Of a DNA stretch of 64,000 bases, positions 33,712-44,900 are shown piece by piece. The stretch spans positions 29,722,411-29,786,410 of the forward strand of contig NC_041004.1 of the NCBI RefSeq assembly GCF_004193775.1, in the 5' to 3' direction. Origin of the DNA: Glycine soja (taxonomy: Eukaryota; Streptophyta; Magnoliopsida; Fabales; Fabaceae). Each line of letters opens with the position of its first letter. Position 1 is the first letter of the stretch. The notes beneath the pieces are model-generated. The model worked only from the letters and a program-made list of their open reading frames with translations, was not told where the DNA came from and made no database searches. The position numbers and the translations under genes were made by a program.

Positions 33712-35281
33712 TGTAGAAGCAAGCTTCATGATGTTGAATCAAGATTGATTCAAGTTGTTTTGATGATAACAAAGATGATGACAAAAAGCCCAAAGTATGA
33801 TTTCAAGATTAAATCAAGAACAATTCAAGAATCAAGAGAAGTTTGATTTCAAGATTCAAGAAAAGATGAATTCATGTTTCAAGAGAAGAAATCAAAAAGA
33901 CTTCACAAGGGAAGTATTGAAAAGATCTTTCAAAAAACAAAAATAGCACAATTTTGTTTTTCATAAGAGTTTTTCTCAAAATTTTCTAAGTTACTAGAGT
34001 TTTTATTCTCTGGTAATCGATTACCAATTTCCTGTAATCGATTACCAGCGGAAAAGTTTGTTTTCAAAAGCTTTTAACTGAATTTACAACGTTCCAATTG
34101 ATTTCAAAATGGTGTAATCGATTACAAGATATTGGTAATCGATTACTAGTGTATCTGAACGTTGAAATTCAAATTCATTTGTGAAGAGTCACATCCTTTC
34201 ATAAAAAGCCTTGTGTAATCGATTACAAGGATTTGGTAATCGATTACCAGTGACAAGTTTTGAATAAAAATCAAAAGATGTAACTCTTCCAATGATTTTC
34301 CGGTTTTTCTAAAGGTTATAACTCTTCTTATGGTTTTCTTGACCATACATGATGAGTCTATAAAAGCAAGACCTTGACTTGCATTTTAACAACAATTAAT
34401 TACAACTTTCCAACACTTTGAACTTCTTCTTCTACTTCTTCTTCCTTTGCCAAAAGCTTTCTAAATTTTTTTTGGGTTTCCAAACCTTGAAAACAAAAGT
34501 GTGTTATATCTTTTCATTCTCTTCTTCCTTTGCCAAAAAGAATTTGCCAAGGACTAACCGCCTGAATTCTTTTTGTGTTTCTCTTCTCCCTTTTCCAAAA
34601 GAACAAAGGACTAACCGCCTGAATTCTTTTGTGTCTCCCTTCTCCCTTGTCAAAGAATTCAAAACGACACAGTCTGAGAATTCTTTTGATTCTTCCCTTT
34701 CCCTAAAACAAAAGATTTCAAAGGACTAACCGCCTAAGAATTCTTTTGTTTCCCCTTCACAAAGCTTCAAAGGACTAACCGCCTGAGAACTTTGTCTTAA
34801 CACATTGGAGGGTACATCCTTTGTGGTACAAGTAGAGGGTACATCTACTTGGGTTGTTGTAACTAAGAACAAGAGAGGGTACATCTCTTGTGGATCAGTT
34901 CTAGTGGAGGGTACATCCACTAGGTTGTTCAAAGAGAACAAGGGAGGGTACATTCCTTGTGGATCTTTGCTTGTAAAGGATTTTACAAGGTTGAAAAGAA
35001 ATCTCAAGGACTATAGGTCACTTGGGGACTGTATGTAGGCACGGGTTGTTGCCGAACCAGTATAAAACTATTGTGTTTGTCTTCTTCTTCCCTACACTCT
35101 TTATTTTCCATTGTGCACTTTAATTATCGCTTTTACTTTTGGTTAAGTTTCTTTTCTATTCTTTACTTTCTTAACAACATAGTAAAAGCCTACGAAGGAT
35201 TAGATTTTTAATTAGTAAAGGTTCATTTAATAATTAATTCAACCCCCCTTCTTAATTATTCCGAGGCCACTTGATCCAACA
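33712..35281 (+). mobile_element. Solo LTR A (1570 bp), nested in the CACTA element
   Basis: Starts TGTAGAAGC and ends GATCCAACA, giving TG...CA ends, with a perfect 5-bp duplication and no internal domain: a solo LTR. It contains three pairs of the palindrome GTAATCGATTAC (34013-34247), a TATA box ctataaaag at 34358 and a transcribed-like region. That region has repeats of ctaaccgcctgaaa-type and gagggtacatc-type units (34550-34960). Related copies on the opposite strand lie at 48007-49524 and 49861-51529. No coding sequence; the short frames inside are repeat artefacts. I believe it belongs to a soybean gypsy-type family, but a name needs a library search. Confidence 0.88.
34013..34247. promoter_or_regulatory. 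Three pairs of palindromic GTAATCGATTAC sites upstream of an LTR TATA box
   Basis: Perfect 12-bp palindromes start at 34013, 34034, 34113, 34135, 34215 and 34236, so the within-pair start-to-start spacing is 21, 22 and 21 bp. They lie about 110-345 bp upstream of the TATA-like box at 34358. The first pairs of LTR copies B and C keep the 21-bp spacing. The arrangement suggests a dimeric protein-binding array, by inference. Confidence 0.6.
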
Positions 35282-35286
35282 ATACT

Positions 35287-35790
35287 CATAAACCAAAAAA
35301 GTTCTAATCATACTCTACTCTTACACGTCTAGCAAAATAACAATATTTACATAACAATACTCATAAACCAGATATAACCAAAATTATAAAATAGGCACCT
35401 TGGGAGCATGAAGCACCTCGTGAACACCAACAGACTGAAAGTTACCACCTTGAGCACCTTGCAACTTGCAAGCACGAACCTCCTTGCAGTGACCACCTGG
35501 GTAACGCGCAATTACAAAGAAGAAGAAAAGGAGAAGAAACAAACAAATAAAAACAAGAACAAGAAGAAGAACAAAAGCCTGTACCATGAGGTCGCAAAGA
35601 ACAAAACCCTGTACCATGAGGTTGTACCTGGGTAACGTGCAGTTACAAAAGCCTGTACCGTGAGGTCGCGAAGAAGAAGAAGCGAGGAAGAACAAGAAAA
35701 CCGGAGCTTGAGGAAGAAGAAGAAAACCAGAGCGCGAGGAAGAAGAAGAAAAACAGAGTGCGAGGAAAGTACTTGGGCTCATGCTCTCAT
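35287..35790. other. CACTA interior before the right terminus
   Basis: Purine-rich on the plus strand, with internal duplications: cctgtaccatgaggt-like units near 35578, 35609 and 35653, and cctgggtaacg units near 35498 and 35627. The GAAGAA-rich stretch gives long open frames on both strands that look non-coding. Confidence 0.5.
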
Positions 35791-35799
35791 ATTTTAAAT

Positions 35800-36179
35800 T
35801 ATAAGTACAACATCGGTTTTCTTCAAAAAAAACCGATGTTAATCCATAGATGTTAACGTTAACATCGGTTTTCTGAGATAAACCGATGTTAACATATCAT
35901 ACGTTAACATCCATTTTCAAAAAACCGATGTTAATGCAAACACATTAACATCAGTTTTTTGAAAAACCAATGTTAAGGTATGATATGTTAACATTGGTTT
36001 TTGAGATCGATTTTCGAAAAACCGATGTTAACGTGTATGCATTAACATCGGTTTTTTTGGAAAACCAATGTTAAGAAGAATAATTTATTTACAAATATGT
36101 CACCGCATTTAAATTAACAACGGTTTTGTCCAAAACCGATGTTAATAGGCCGATGTTAAAACTACTTTTTGTAGTAGTG
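35800..36179 (+). repeat. CACTA right terminus and subterminal inverted-repeat array
   Basis: About ten alternating TTAACATCGGTTTT / AAAACCGATGTTAA motifs run up to a terminus whose reverse complement begins CACTACTACAAAAAGTAG. It ends at 36179 and is followed by cta. Confidence 0.88.
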
Positions 36180-36182
36180 CTA

Positions 36183-36300
36183 CCTGTAAGGGGACAAGCT
36201 GAAACTAACCGAATATTTCTAGGGGGCAAGCACTTACAGCTTCGGGGAACAAGAATCCTACGGAGGAAGGATAATTCCACTAATTTGGTAAGTTCCTAAA
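36183..36300 (-). other. Gypsy 3' end between pol stop and CACTA insertion
   Basis: Short non-coding segment after the pol terminus. It probably includes the start of the gypsy 3' LTR, which would continue left of the CACTA at 18676. The boundary was not resolved. Confidence 0.4.
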
Positions 36301-37690
36301 TTACCCTTCTGATTGCTTTGTGAATGAATTCGTCCCATCCTGAGGGTCTTTTAGAAATCCTTCTGGTCCTTGTAGTTGGCGGGCTATCATTCCCTATGTC
36401 ATCAAGAAACACCTTGTCCTTAAGGTGGTAAAGGTTTTGGAGTTCAGTCCAGTTCTCCCAAGTCGAGTCCTCGAGTTGTAAACCAGTCCATTGAATAAGG
36501 ACTGATAGCTAAGGGGGATTGCTTTTGTCCCACTTATGGTCCAGAATGGCCAGTGGTGATACAATTGGATTGTTGTCCCATGAAGCAGGATGAAGGGATT
36601 GTTCTGAGATAATAGGACCCTGGTGGAGTTTGAGTTTGGAGTAGTGGAAGACGGGGTGGATTTTGGTCGTTGGAGGCAAAGTTAAGCGATAAGCTACCTT
36701 GCCCACAGAGTTTGTGATCTGATAAAGGCCATAGAAACCCTTCCCCAACTTTTGGAACTTATCAGAAAGCGAGGTTTGGTGATAGGATCGAAGTTTGACA
36801 TAGACCCAATCCCCAATGTTAAAGATGACATCACGATGATGAATATTTGCGGAGTGCTTCATCTTTGCTTGAGAATGTTTGAGTTTCCGGCGAAGGACTT
36901 CAAACAATTCTTGTCGGGATGTTAGGAGAAAATCCACTACTTCGACGAAGGCGGCTTGCCATAAGTCACCTCGAAGGGGGATAAATTTGTCGAGGAGTGA
37001 CAAGTGCTGTTGTAACACCATTCCACTAGACTGAGTAACTTTCCCCATTGAGATGGCTTCTGATGAACAAAACAACATAAATACTGCTCCAATACACGAT
37101 TGAGCACCTATGCCTGACCGACGGTCTGAGGATGGTAAGCGGTGCTCATTCGTAGTTTCGTGCCACATAGCCAAAAAAGCTCACGCCAAAACTTACTTAT
37201 GAAAATGGGATCGCGGTTGGAGATTAGACTCCAAGGAAAATCGTGGAGCTTGCACACCATATCTATGAAAAGCTGTGCTACTATGTGGGCCGTGAAATGG
37301 GAAGGGAGTGATCCAAAAATGGGCCCCCTTGGAGAAGTGATCTACAACAGTCATGATGACAGTGGTTCCCTGAAAGTTGGGTAGCCCGGTGATGAAATCC
37401 AGAGCCAAGTCTTCCCATGGTTGTGACGACAGAGGAATTGGTAGGAGAAGTCCCGCTGGTTTCTGGGGAACATATTTCATTTGCAGGCAGTCAATGCATT
37501 GACGAATGAATTGTTGCGTGTCGCAGCACATTCCCTCCCAATAGAAGCTCTGTTTCAGGCGACTGAGAGTTTTAGCCAACCCCATGTGGCCTTCTAATGG
37601 TGATTTATGAAATTCCTCCAAGAGAAGAGGAATAAATGTATTGTCGCGATTGATCCATATGCGTCCCTTATATAATAAGAGGTTATCCTG
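36300..37690 (-). pseudogene. Gypsy integrase with C-terminal tail, broken
   Basis: 37621-37193 has the zinc-binding HH-CC region (HKSPLEGHMGLAKTLSRLKQ, then CIDCLQMK) and the start of the core with WEDLALDFITGLP and [12 protein letters not shown] (catalytic Asp residues). After a frame break, 37174-36509 carries the later core and C-terminus: LRRKLKHSQAKMKHSANIHH, GDWVYVKLRSYHQTSL, KLGKGFYGLYQI and HPVFHYSKLK. A tail rich in basic residues follows to about 36300. The segment with the last catalytic residues is damaged at the frame break. Confidence 0.88.
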
Positions 37691-38400
37691 GAGGGTGAAC
37701 TCAGAGCATTGTCAGGGGTCGTCACGAGCGCAAGCAATAAGGGACTTGAATTCATCTGACTCAACGAACTCCCTTTTCAGGCCCTCCAAGAACTTAGGAT
37801 GAGGCATAGAAAGGATCGAAAAAATTGCTGCCGGCTATTCCGTCTCAGTCAGGCGTGAAAACATGTCAGCCACCACATTGTTGTGGCCTGCTTTATATTG
37901 GATCATGTAGTTATACCCGAGAAGCTTAGCAAGGTACACGTGTTGCTCCGACGTCTGCACCAGTTGTGTCATTAGTTCATGTAAGCTTTTGTGATCAATG
38001 AGGATGATGAAGGCATGGCCCAAGAGGTATTGGCGCCATCGCTTTACGGCAGAGGTGATGGCATGCAGCTCACAGATTTAAGTAGAGGAACAGAGCAGTT
38101 TAGGAAAAATTGTTTACTGAAGTAAGCAATTGGGTGGTCGCGCTGCATCAACACAACATCCATGCCTAACCCTGATGCATCTGCTCAACGAAAAAAGGAA
38201 TAGTGAAGTCCAGGAGGGATAAGATTGATTTGGTGACCATTGCGTGTTTCAAGTTATCAAAAGATGATTGGGCCATGGAAGACCACTCAAATTGGTCCTT
38301 TCGCAATGGGTCAATGGCTCCACGATTTATGCATAATTCTTGACAAAGTGGCGATAAAATCCAGTCAAACCCAGAAATCCGCGTAGCTGTTTAGGTGATG
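37691..38400 (-). pseudogene. Gypsy RNase H region, broken
   Basis: The clearest part is 38023-37835 with FIILIDHKSLHELMTQLVQT, QHVYLAKLLGYNYMIQYKAG and NNVVADMFSRL. This is the C-terminal half of the gypsy RNase H, including its last acidic residue in VADMFSR. Upstream sequence to 38400 reads as the RT connection with several stops. Confidence 0.82.
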
Positions 38401-38413
38401 ACGGGATTGGCCA

Positions 38414-38877
38414 TTATTGCATGGCTTGAATTTTTGATGGGTCAGGTTCCACTTCCTTGAAGGAGACAAAGTGGCCAAGATATTCAATGCGGCGTTGACC
38501 GACAACGCACTTGAATGATTTCAAGTGGAAAACACCCTGTTGTAGAGTTTGAAGTACGTACTCCATATGTTTAAGGCGAGCCTGGAAATCATGACTGTAA
38601 ATTATGATATCATCGAAGAAGACCAGTACGAACTTACGAATGAATGGCTGAAATAATTCGTTCATCGTGGCCTGAAACGTGGAAGGCGCATTACAGAGAC
38701 CAAAAGGCATAACGACATACTCATAGTGGCCCTGGTGAGTCCGAAAAGCTGTCCTAGGCACATCTCGTTCTACCATGCGAATTTGATGAAAACCTTGGGC
38801 AAGGTCCATTTTCGAAAATCAAGAGGAGTGGCCCAGATCATCAAGGAGCTTGTCAATTGTTGGTAGCGGGAAACAAT
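38414..38877 (-). pseudogene. Gypsy reverse transcriptase, C-terminal half
   Basis: The minus frame 38809-38414 reads MDLAQGFHQIRM, FRTHQGHYEYVVMPFGLCNA, PSTFQATMNELF, the active-site FFDDIIIYS and GQRRIEYLGHFVS. All are standard gypsy RT blocks. The upstream CFPLPTID segment abuts the insert at 38878. The second half of the RT N-terminus lies beyond it at 40264-40410. Confidence 0.9.
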
Positions 38878-40263
38878 TGTTAGTCATCATTTATGACTAA
38901 CTTTTGTATTGAAAAGCATTATGAAATTTATGTCTTTTCCCCAATTTATAATTCTTTTTCTAGGTTTGTATATATTTTTAGGTTTAGTTTAATTTTTATG
39001 CAGTAGATATTCCCTTCATTGTGAATTAATGTGTTTTCAACTTCAGTTTCAGGTGAAAAAATGAAGAATAAGAAGGTTGTTGTGGCTGGTGCCTTGCTTA
39101 GCGAGGCATATGTGCTTAGCGAGCAACATCTGCTAAGCAAGACATCAGCCCGCTTAGCGAGTGAGGAGAATCTGGAAGAGAATCTACCATGCAAGCACGC
39201 GCTCAACATGCCATTAGCTTGCCCAACGACTTATTTGTCTCTTCTGGCACCCAGCGCGCCTGACTCGCTCAGCCAAAAATCACTAACTTGCGTTCGCTTA
39301 GCGCGAAAATGACACTAAGCGAGCCTTCGAGGACAAAAAACCCTTAAAAGCCGAAGTTGGCAAAAAATAAGGAGAAGCTTGAGAACCTATGCAATAGAGA
39401 TATACGTGAGAAACGCAACAGGGCAAGGGAGCACCAAAAACCTCAACTTTCATGAGGATTCTAGGTTTTAGAGTGATTTTTAGGTTCCTAGAGGTGGAGG
39501 AGACATCCCTACCACTGTGTAATCTGAATTTTGCTTCCAAAACCTCCTATTGTAACTGAAAGGTGATAACTTGCCATGGAAGGCTAAAGCTTTTGTTGGG
39601 AATTTCTGCTGAGCCTTGATGTAAATATTCTTTACTATCTATTTAATGTTGTTATGATGTGTTCATTGCTTCTATCTGCACTTAATTCTTGCATGCTTTT
39701 GGTCTGATCATCCATTTGTGTGTAAAGTTAGGATTTTTAGCATTGGGAAATGTTTTGAATCCTTAGAACTGGATAGAGCAGGGCTAGATAACTGCATTAC
39801 TGGACACAAAGTGCAGGGTTTTAGTTTTTAATATGCTGTAATCGTAATGCAATTCGTTTAGGCTAAGTTTGACGAGACATCCAAGAACAAGGTTTAAATA
39901 GAATTAGTCCATTCACACGAGGGATTGGTGTTTGGTATATTTGCCTTCAGCATAGAACACAAAAACAACCTTAAATAGAGAAAAACTTGTAATTGCATCA
40001 AGTCACTCAGTAGAAAGGCCCAACATTTTAATCATTTGTTTATCTTGCGCATTTACATAGTTAATTTTGTAGTTATCTTTAGAATTGCAACCTTATCCTA
40101 TTTTTATTTCAATTTCATGATGTTACGCAAATGCTTACTTATTGAATGAATGTTTTTCTGAATGAAACAAACTCCTTGTGATTCGATACTCAATTCTTAC
40201 CATTTTATATTACTTGTGACTCAGTACACTTGCTGATAAATTTCGCAGTTGTAAAAGAGCGGA
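38878..40263 (+). mobile_element. LTR-like insert (copy 1) in the gypsy RT
   Basis: A 1.37-kb non-coding insert starting TGTTAGTCATCATTTATGAC. The part shared with copy 2 ends at TTTCGCA (40247), with about 16 further bases before gypsy sequence resumes. acaat (38873-38877) and acaac (40264-40268) could be the target duplication. With these limits the gypsy RT frame is continuous across the insert. The left part contains repeated gcttagcgag / ctaagc motifs. TG...CA-like ends and the size suggest a solo LTR. Copy 2 lies at 45730-47116 in the same orientation. Confidence 0.65.
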
Positions 40264-40880
40264 ACAACAGTCTTTAATGGTGATGTCATTCAAGGCGCGG
40301 TAGTCGATGCAAAATCGCCAGGTTCCATCCTCCTTCTTAACTAGCAATACCAGAGAAGAATACGGACTCCGACTTAGATGAATGAGCTTCCGACGTAGCA
40401 TGTCTTCTACCTGTTGTTCAATTTCTAGCTTTTGGAAATAGGGATACCAGTATGGCTGGACGTTGACTGGCTTTGAGTTGGGCTTAAGGTGTATGGTATG
40501 GTCTGTTGGTCGAGATGGTGGAAGAAGCGCTGGTGTTTGGAAAAGATGAGTGTACGTGTCGAGAAGACGACGTACTGAAGGGGGAGGAATGGGGGTGCCA
40601 GAAGCAACTGGTCCATGATCCTGGAGTTGGATGTGGAACAGGGCCGCTACTCACTGGGTGGTCATCAGGCGTCTCATTTGGCCGTGGTGAATCTCAGCTA
40701 GACCGGTGTCAACACCGCCTTGGATAGTGATGGGCTTTCTGTGGTGCACAAAAGTCATGGTAAGTTGTGAATAGTATGTGGTAATTGGGCCCAATAGTTG
40801 GAGCCAGGCTACACCCAACATAATATTTGTTCCCCATAATGCCATTACATACAAGTCTAGGGTAAACGTATGGCCCTAAA
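40264..40880 (-). pseudogene. Gypsy RT N-terminus and protease-RT linker, broken
   Basis: On the minus strand, [35 protein letters not shown] (about 40385-40280) is the first RT block. Upstream, to 40880, lies the linker with GTNIMLGVAWLQLLGPITTYY (about 40835-40770), the usual post-protease motif with the LGxxWL pattern. Frames change several times. Confidence 0.85.
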
Positions 40881-41120
40881 TCAAAACGGCGACACCGCGA
40901 CAAACCCGGTCGCAGGTGATTTCGAAACCATTATCCACCATGACAGTCAGAGGAGGTACGGGTTGTGTCACCAAATGGAGAAAATAGGCTAGGCGATCGT
41001 GGATGAAGTGGTGCGTACTACCACCGTCCATAAGAACAACCACGGTGTGGCCCTTAATCGAGCCCAGTACACGAAGAGTAGCCGAGGCAGGTTGACTAGA
41101 CAAGGCATGTAAGCTCAGTT
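40876..41120 (-). pseudogene. Gypsy aspartic protease domain, active-site altered
   Basis: The minus frame reads SATLRVLGSIKGHTVVVLMD followed by GGSTHHFI, then a DNGFEITCDRVC segment. In gypsy elements the active site is normally D-S/T-G. Here it reads MDGGSTHHFI, with glycine in place of the serine next to the catalytic aspartate. The aspartate itself is kept. Confidence 0.8.
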
Positions 41121-41935
41121 GGGCTGGGGGGTGGTTTGTGGGATTAGGTAAGGGAAGAGAGGTTTCGGGTGAGTCAGGGGGGATCAAAGAGTGGTTTATC
41201 GTCATCCTCGGAAGCAACAAGGAGAAAAAACTTGGCACGAAAATGGTGGTTTGGGCCGTAACGTTCGTCACAGTTATAGAACAAATAACGTCCACTGCGT
41301 GACGCCATCTCGGCCTGGGTGAGGCGTTTATAGGTGGTTTTGGGAGAAGCTGGAAAAAGGGGAAGGAGGGGTGAGGAAGGTAAGGGAGAGGGGGAAGCTG
41401 GGGTCAGTGTATGGGGTCGGGAACGGGAGGAGCGAGGTGCATCGAGGATTTTGTCTTCCTGAAGCCTGGCAAGGGCCGCAGCCTGAACCAAAGACAAAGG
41501 TTGAAGTGCCAAAACTTCGCAACGGATTTTCGGTGAGAGACCGGAAATAAAGCAACTAAGGAGGAAGGAGGTAGGGAGCCCCACAATCTTATTCACCGGG
41601 GCTTCGAACTCAGCAAGGTAAGAGGTGACTGTGCCTTGTTGGGAGAGTGTGAACAGGGCGCCTCGGGGGTCATCGTAGAGAGAAGGGGCAAAGCGGAGCT
41701 CTAATGCCTAAAGGAAAGATGCCCATGATGGTAGCTAGTCGTTATGGTACATCCACTGAAACCAGCTTAGTACGACACCATCAAGGTAAAATGATACGAC
41801 CTGGAGATGTTCGTCCTTGGGGGTTCGATGGTAATAAAAAAACTAATTGATTTTAAATATCCATGCAGGGGCGTTGGTGCCGTCGAACTTGGGAACAAGA
41901 ACTCTCATTTGAGTTTGTGTGAGTGTGTGTGAGTT
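41121..41935 (-). pseudogene. Gypsy gag remnant
   Basis: The minus frame shows a retrotransposon gag domain: KFDGTNAPAWIFKIN near 41890, then a stop in place of the next codon, a WFQWMY block, and FISGLSPKIRCEVLALQP near 41540. The region 41310-41220 resembles a CCHC knuckle, but it reads CDERYGPNHHFRAKFF, with phenylalanine where the family has cysteine. The N-terminus of gag and any 5' LTR are missing at the right boundary. Confidence 0.82.
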
Positions 41936-44900
41936 CAGTTCTTGTTCCAAATATTAATAGATCTCATTTATTAATTTGCATATATAGATGAGTCACATGT
42001 TAATGTGATCATTGAATTGATTCAATTGAAATTTTCTAATGGTTAAAATTTACCATAAACTGTCAATAGAAAATTCTCAGGAAGAGGTATAATAGCTTTC
42101 TTTGACCTGAGATTGTCATAGTAATTAACAGGTTATTTGTTGTATTTTGATTCCGGACACTTAATGCTTTAGAACAATTGTTGAATGAATATTGGATATG
42201 ATTAAATACCTGTAGAATTAATGATTAGTCAAGAAGGAATCCATCAACTCTTGGTAATGAGTTTGAACTCTATAAATAAAATTATATCCTGACCAGGGAA
42301 ATTAAATGAAAGAAGAAATGAGTTGCTAAAGTCATTATGAGTTAACTCAGTAATATCATATTCTAGAGTTAACCGAGAGTTATAAAGATGGAAAACATTA
42401 TTACACTACTTTTCTAATGGTTCTTGAAAGTAAAATGTTACTTCATGCTATCCGGACGTTAAGGAGTGTTGCTAGACGCCTACCTTGATTAGTATATTAA
42501 TTTGATTAATATATTGCCGACTTAGTATTGAATATACGGGGTCACACACAAACGAGTGCTCTAATTTATGTTAAAGAAATTATTTTAATATTTGATGATT
42601 AATTAAATTAGAGAATTTAATATGATCAAATGATTAATTGATTTCAAAAAGGTGGAATATTATTATATTTTTGCTAGCACTGAAAATATGAATAATATGA
42701 AAGATTTGGTGAAAGAAGAGAAACAAACATGTATGATTTTGTATTTGAAATTTGGGTTGAAAAGGCGATTAGATATAAGTTTGACTTGGTCAATTATTAT
42801 TTCAATTTTAATTGCTAAATGGTTAGCAATAAAAGATAACAAGAAATAATATAGCTTAAAAAAAGATACTATCAATAATGATTTTGATTTGATCATTAAT
42901 TTGATATTCTTAGCGTGCTATAAATAAAGCCTTAGGATGCACGTTAAATTAATCCCAATATCACTTCTCTATTCTTATTTTTTCACTTATTAAAGTTGTT
43001 GACAAATAGAGGTCAGTCTCGGTGTGGATACACTTAAAGTCTTCACACCATTTAAGAATTTTTATATTTCAAGAGCTCATCAACATGTACACTTTTTAAT
43101 ATGTCATCGATTTATAATATAATTTAAATACAAAATAGATTATTTTATTCCATAATTTTTGAAAACCTCTTTTTTCACATGGATATCACTTACTTGCTTG
43201 AAACCCACCTTGGTTCAATGGTGTTGCCCTAGCACATATATTAATTCCCTTCTATATTCCTACCATATTCTAAAGGGAGATAAAAAAAAAAAACTTTTGT
43301 ATGGAAGTTCTGTGAGCGGGAATTTATGTGCGCTAAGATATGATTTATTTAATATCGTACGCGATTTAAAAAAATAAGGAAATTGATCTTATATTTTATA
43401 AGTTCGATCTTTAACTGAATACCTACTTAATCTTTCCTAATTAGGTTAAAAAGTACATGTTCCGGCTTAATTAGGTTTTATAACGATTTAACAAAGCTAT
43501 GTACTATGACTAAGACACATAATTCCATGTTCATGGAATTCAAAATCGTTAACAACTTTTATGCTCCGGTCCTAAAAAATGTTAAGTCAACTTTTACTAG
43601 CTATATTTCTTGCTTTATTTTTATTTATTTTTTGCTGTTTTCTTATACAAAATTGTGATCTTGTTTTGGCATATGTAAAAAGGTTCAATTAAGTAACATT
43701 TTTATGCTGTTAAGTGCAATCCTAAAAGTGAAGATATAAAGTTGACTTTTATAATGAAAAGATAACATAAAAGAAGAGGGAGATATGTTGATTCAAATCC
43801 CCCGCTAACACATTAAAAAAATAATAATTATCCGCTAACATTTGTTTGTTGATAAAGAAAAGTACAATCCTAAAAAAAGTTTATGTGTGAGCAAAAAATC
43901 TAATTGTACCAAACTTATTCATAACTGGACAATCCAAACCATTATAAAAAAAAATTAATCGATTGGATTTTTTATCCGATACACATTTGTACATTGTACT
44001 CCATTTATAATTCCATTATCCGATTCCCATGTCGTATAGATTTTAAGTGGAATCCAAAAATCCAAAATTCAAATTTCATATACTCCAAAAACTTAATTAA
44101 TTCCATTAAAATTATTAAAAATGCTTATAATTTTTAAAAATTATATTTAAAATTACTAAAACTTATCTATTTATTGTAATTTCATTTAAAAGTAATTTTG
44201 TAAAAAACCTAATATAATAAATAATCTAAAGGGATTATTAGTAATGAAAAATGTAATATTCTATAGTTACGTTTTTTTATTTAAAATTTAGGATGTTGTA
44301 AAATTTAACTATTTCATTTTTAACTGTTACATGACTAAGATGTTTCTCATTTCAAAGAGGAGAATTTAGAACTGTATATATATTCATTTTGTAATTGAAA
44401 ATAGCATATTATAATGATAAATATAATGTCGTATTTATTTAATGATTTTTTATTAATTAGAAGAAAAAAAAGTATGGCCTTATAAGAATTTGTCTTTTCA
44501 ATCCATTTCTCTCAATTGAACTATAAAAAAGGTACGTGCTTTATGCAATGGCTACATTTTTTAATTATGATTCAAGCTTTAATTTATTTTAAATTAATTT
44601 AAAATTAAAATAAAAAATTATATAACATGGCTAAAACCATATCCCACCGGTTTTTAAAATTGAACCATTTTAAAAAATGTTTTAAACCTAAAATTAGATT
44701 TAAACTGGTTCTCAAAAAATACAAACCGGTTTATCCAAAATAAATGGATTTATTTTAAATTCAAACCTATTCATGGTTAGGTTGGGTTTTGTTTTTTTGT
44801 TTTTAAGAAAAAAAAATCATGTACTCCTCCAAAACTAGTTTTAAGTTCAAAATCGATTTTAAAATTAGTTTTGGACCACATAATCATTTTTGGCAAGTTT

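Larger units (their letters stand above)
18677..36179. mobile_element. Large composite CACTA (En/Spm-type) element carrying captured gene fragments
   Basis: Left terminus CACTATTAGAAAAT (18677) and right terminus ending in GTAGTAGTG (36179) form imperfect inverted repeats: about 23 of the outer 30 positions agree by eye, ending in ATCGG. Both ends are flanked by the trinucleotide cta (18674-18676 and 36180-36182), the 3-bp duplication size of CACTA elements. Arrays of short inverted ACATCGGTT-type repeats lie inside both ends. The interior holds a decayed minus-strand Ulp1/C48-like gene, at least eight host-gene fragments, a 117-bp duplication and a nested solo LTR. Total 17.5 kb, or about 15.9 kb without the LTR. 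A second right-end-like sequence at 22386-22394 with its own subterminal array allows another reading: two elements abutting near 22395. No TNP2-type transposase was seen. Confidence 0.65.
36183..41935 (-). mobile_element. Ty3/gypsy retrotransposon remnant, split by an LTR-like insert
   Basis: On the minus strand the order gag, protease, RT, RNase H, integrase identifies Ty3/gypsy. Gag begins near 41930 without a visible 5' LTR or PBS to its right, so the 5' end is lost. The RT is split by the insert at 38878 to about 40250. The 3' end of pol reaches about 36300 and meets the CACTA right end at 36179, apparently within the 3' LTR. Many stops and frameshifts make the element inactive. Confidence 0.88.

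Noticed and set aside
34013..34247. Palindromes considered as Rho-independent terminators
   Set aside because: There is no bacterial context and no following T run, and the sites lie upstream of a TATA box in an LTR.
34418..35038. Several 80-100 codon frames on both strands
   Set aside because: They lie in the repeat-rich transcribed-like part of solo LTR A, and the same frames recur in LTR copies B and C.
35384..35782. 132-codon minus-strand frame rich in serine and phenylalanine
   Set aside because: It is the complement of a GAAGAA-rich tract with internal duplications; no signal of coding selection is visible.
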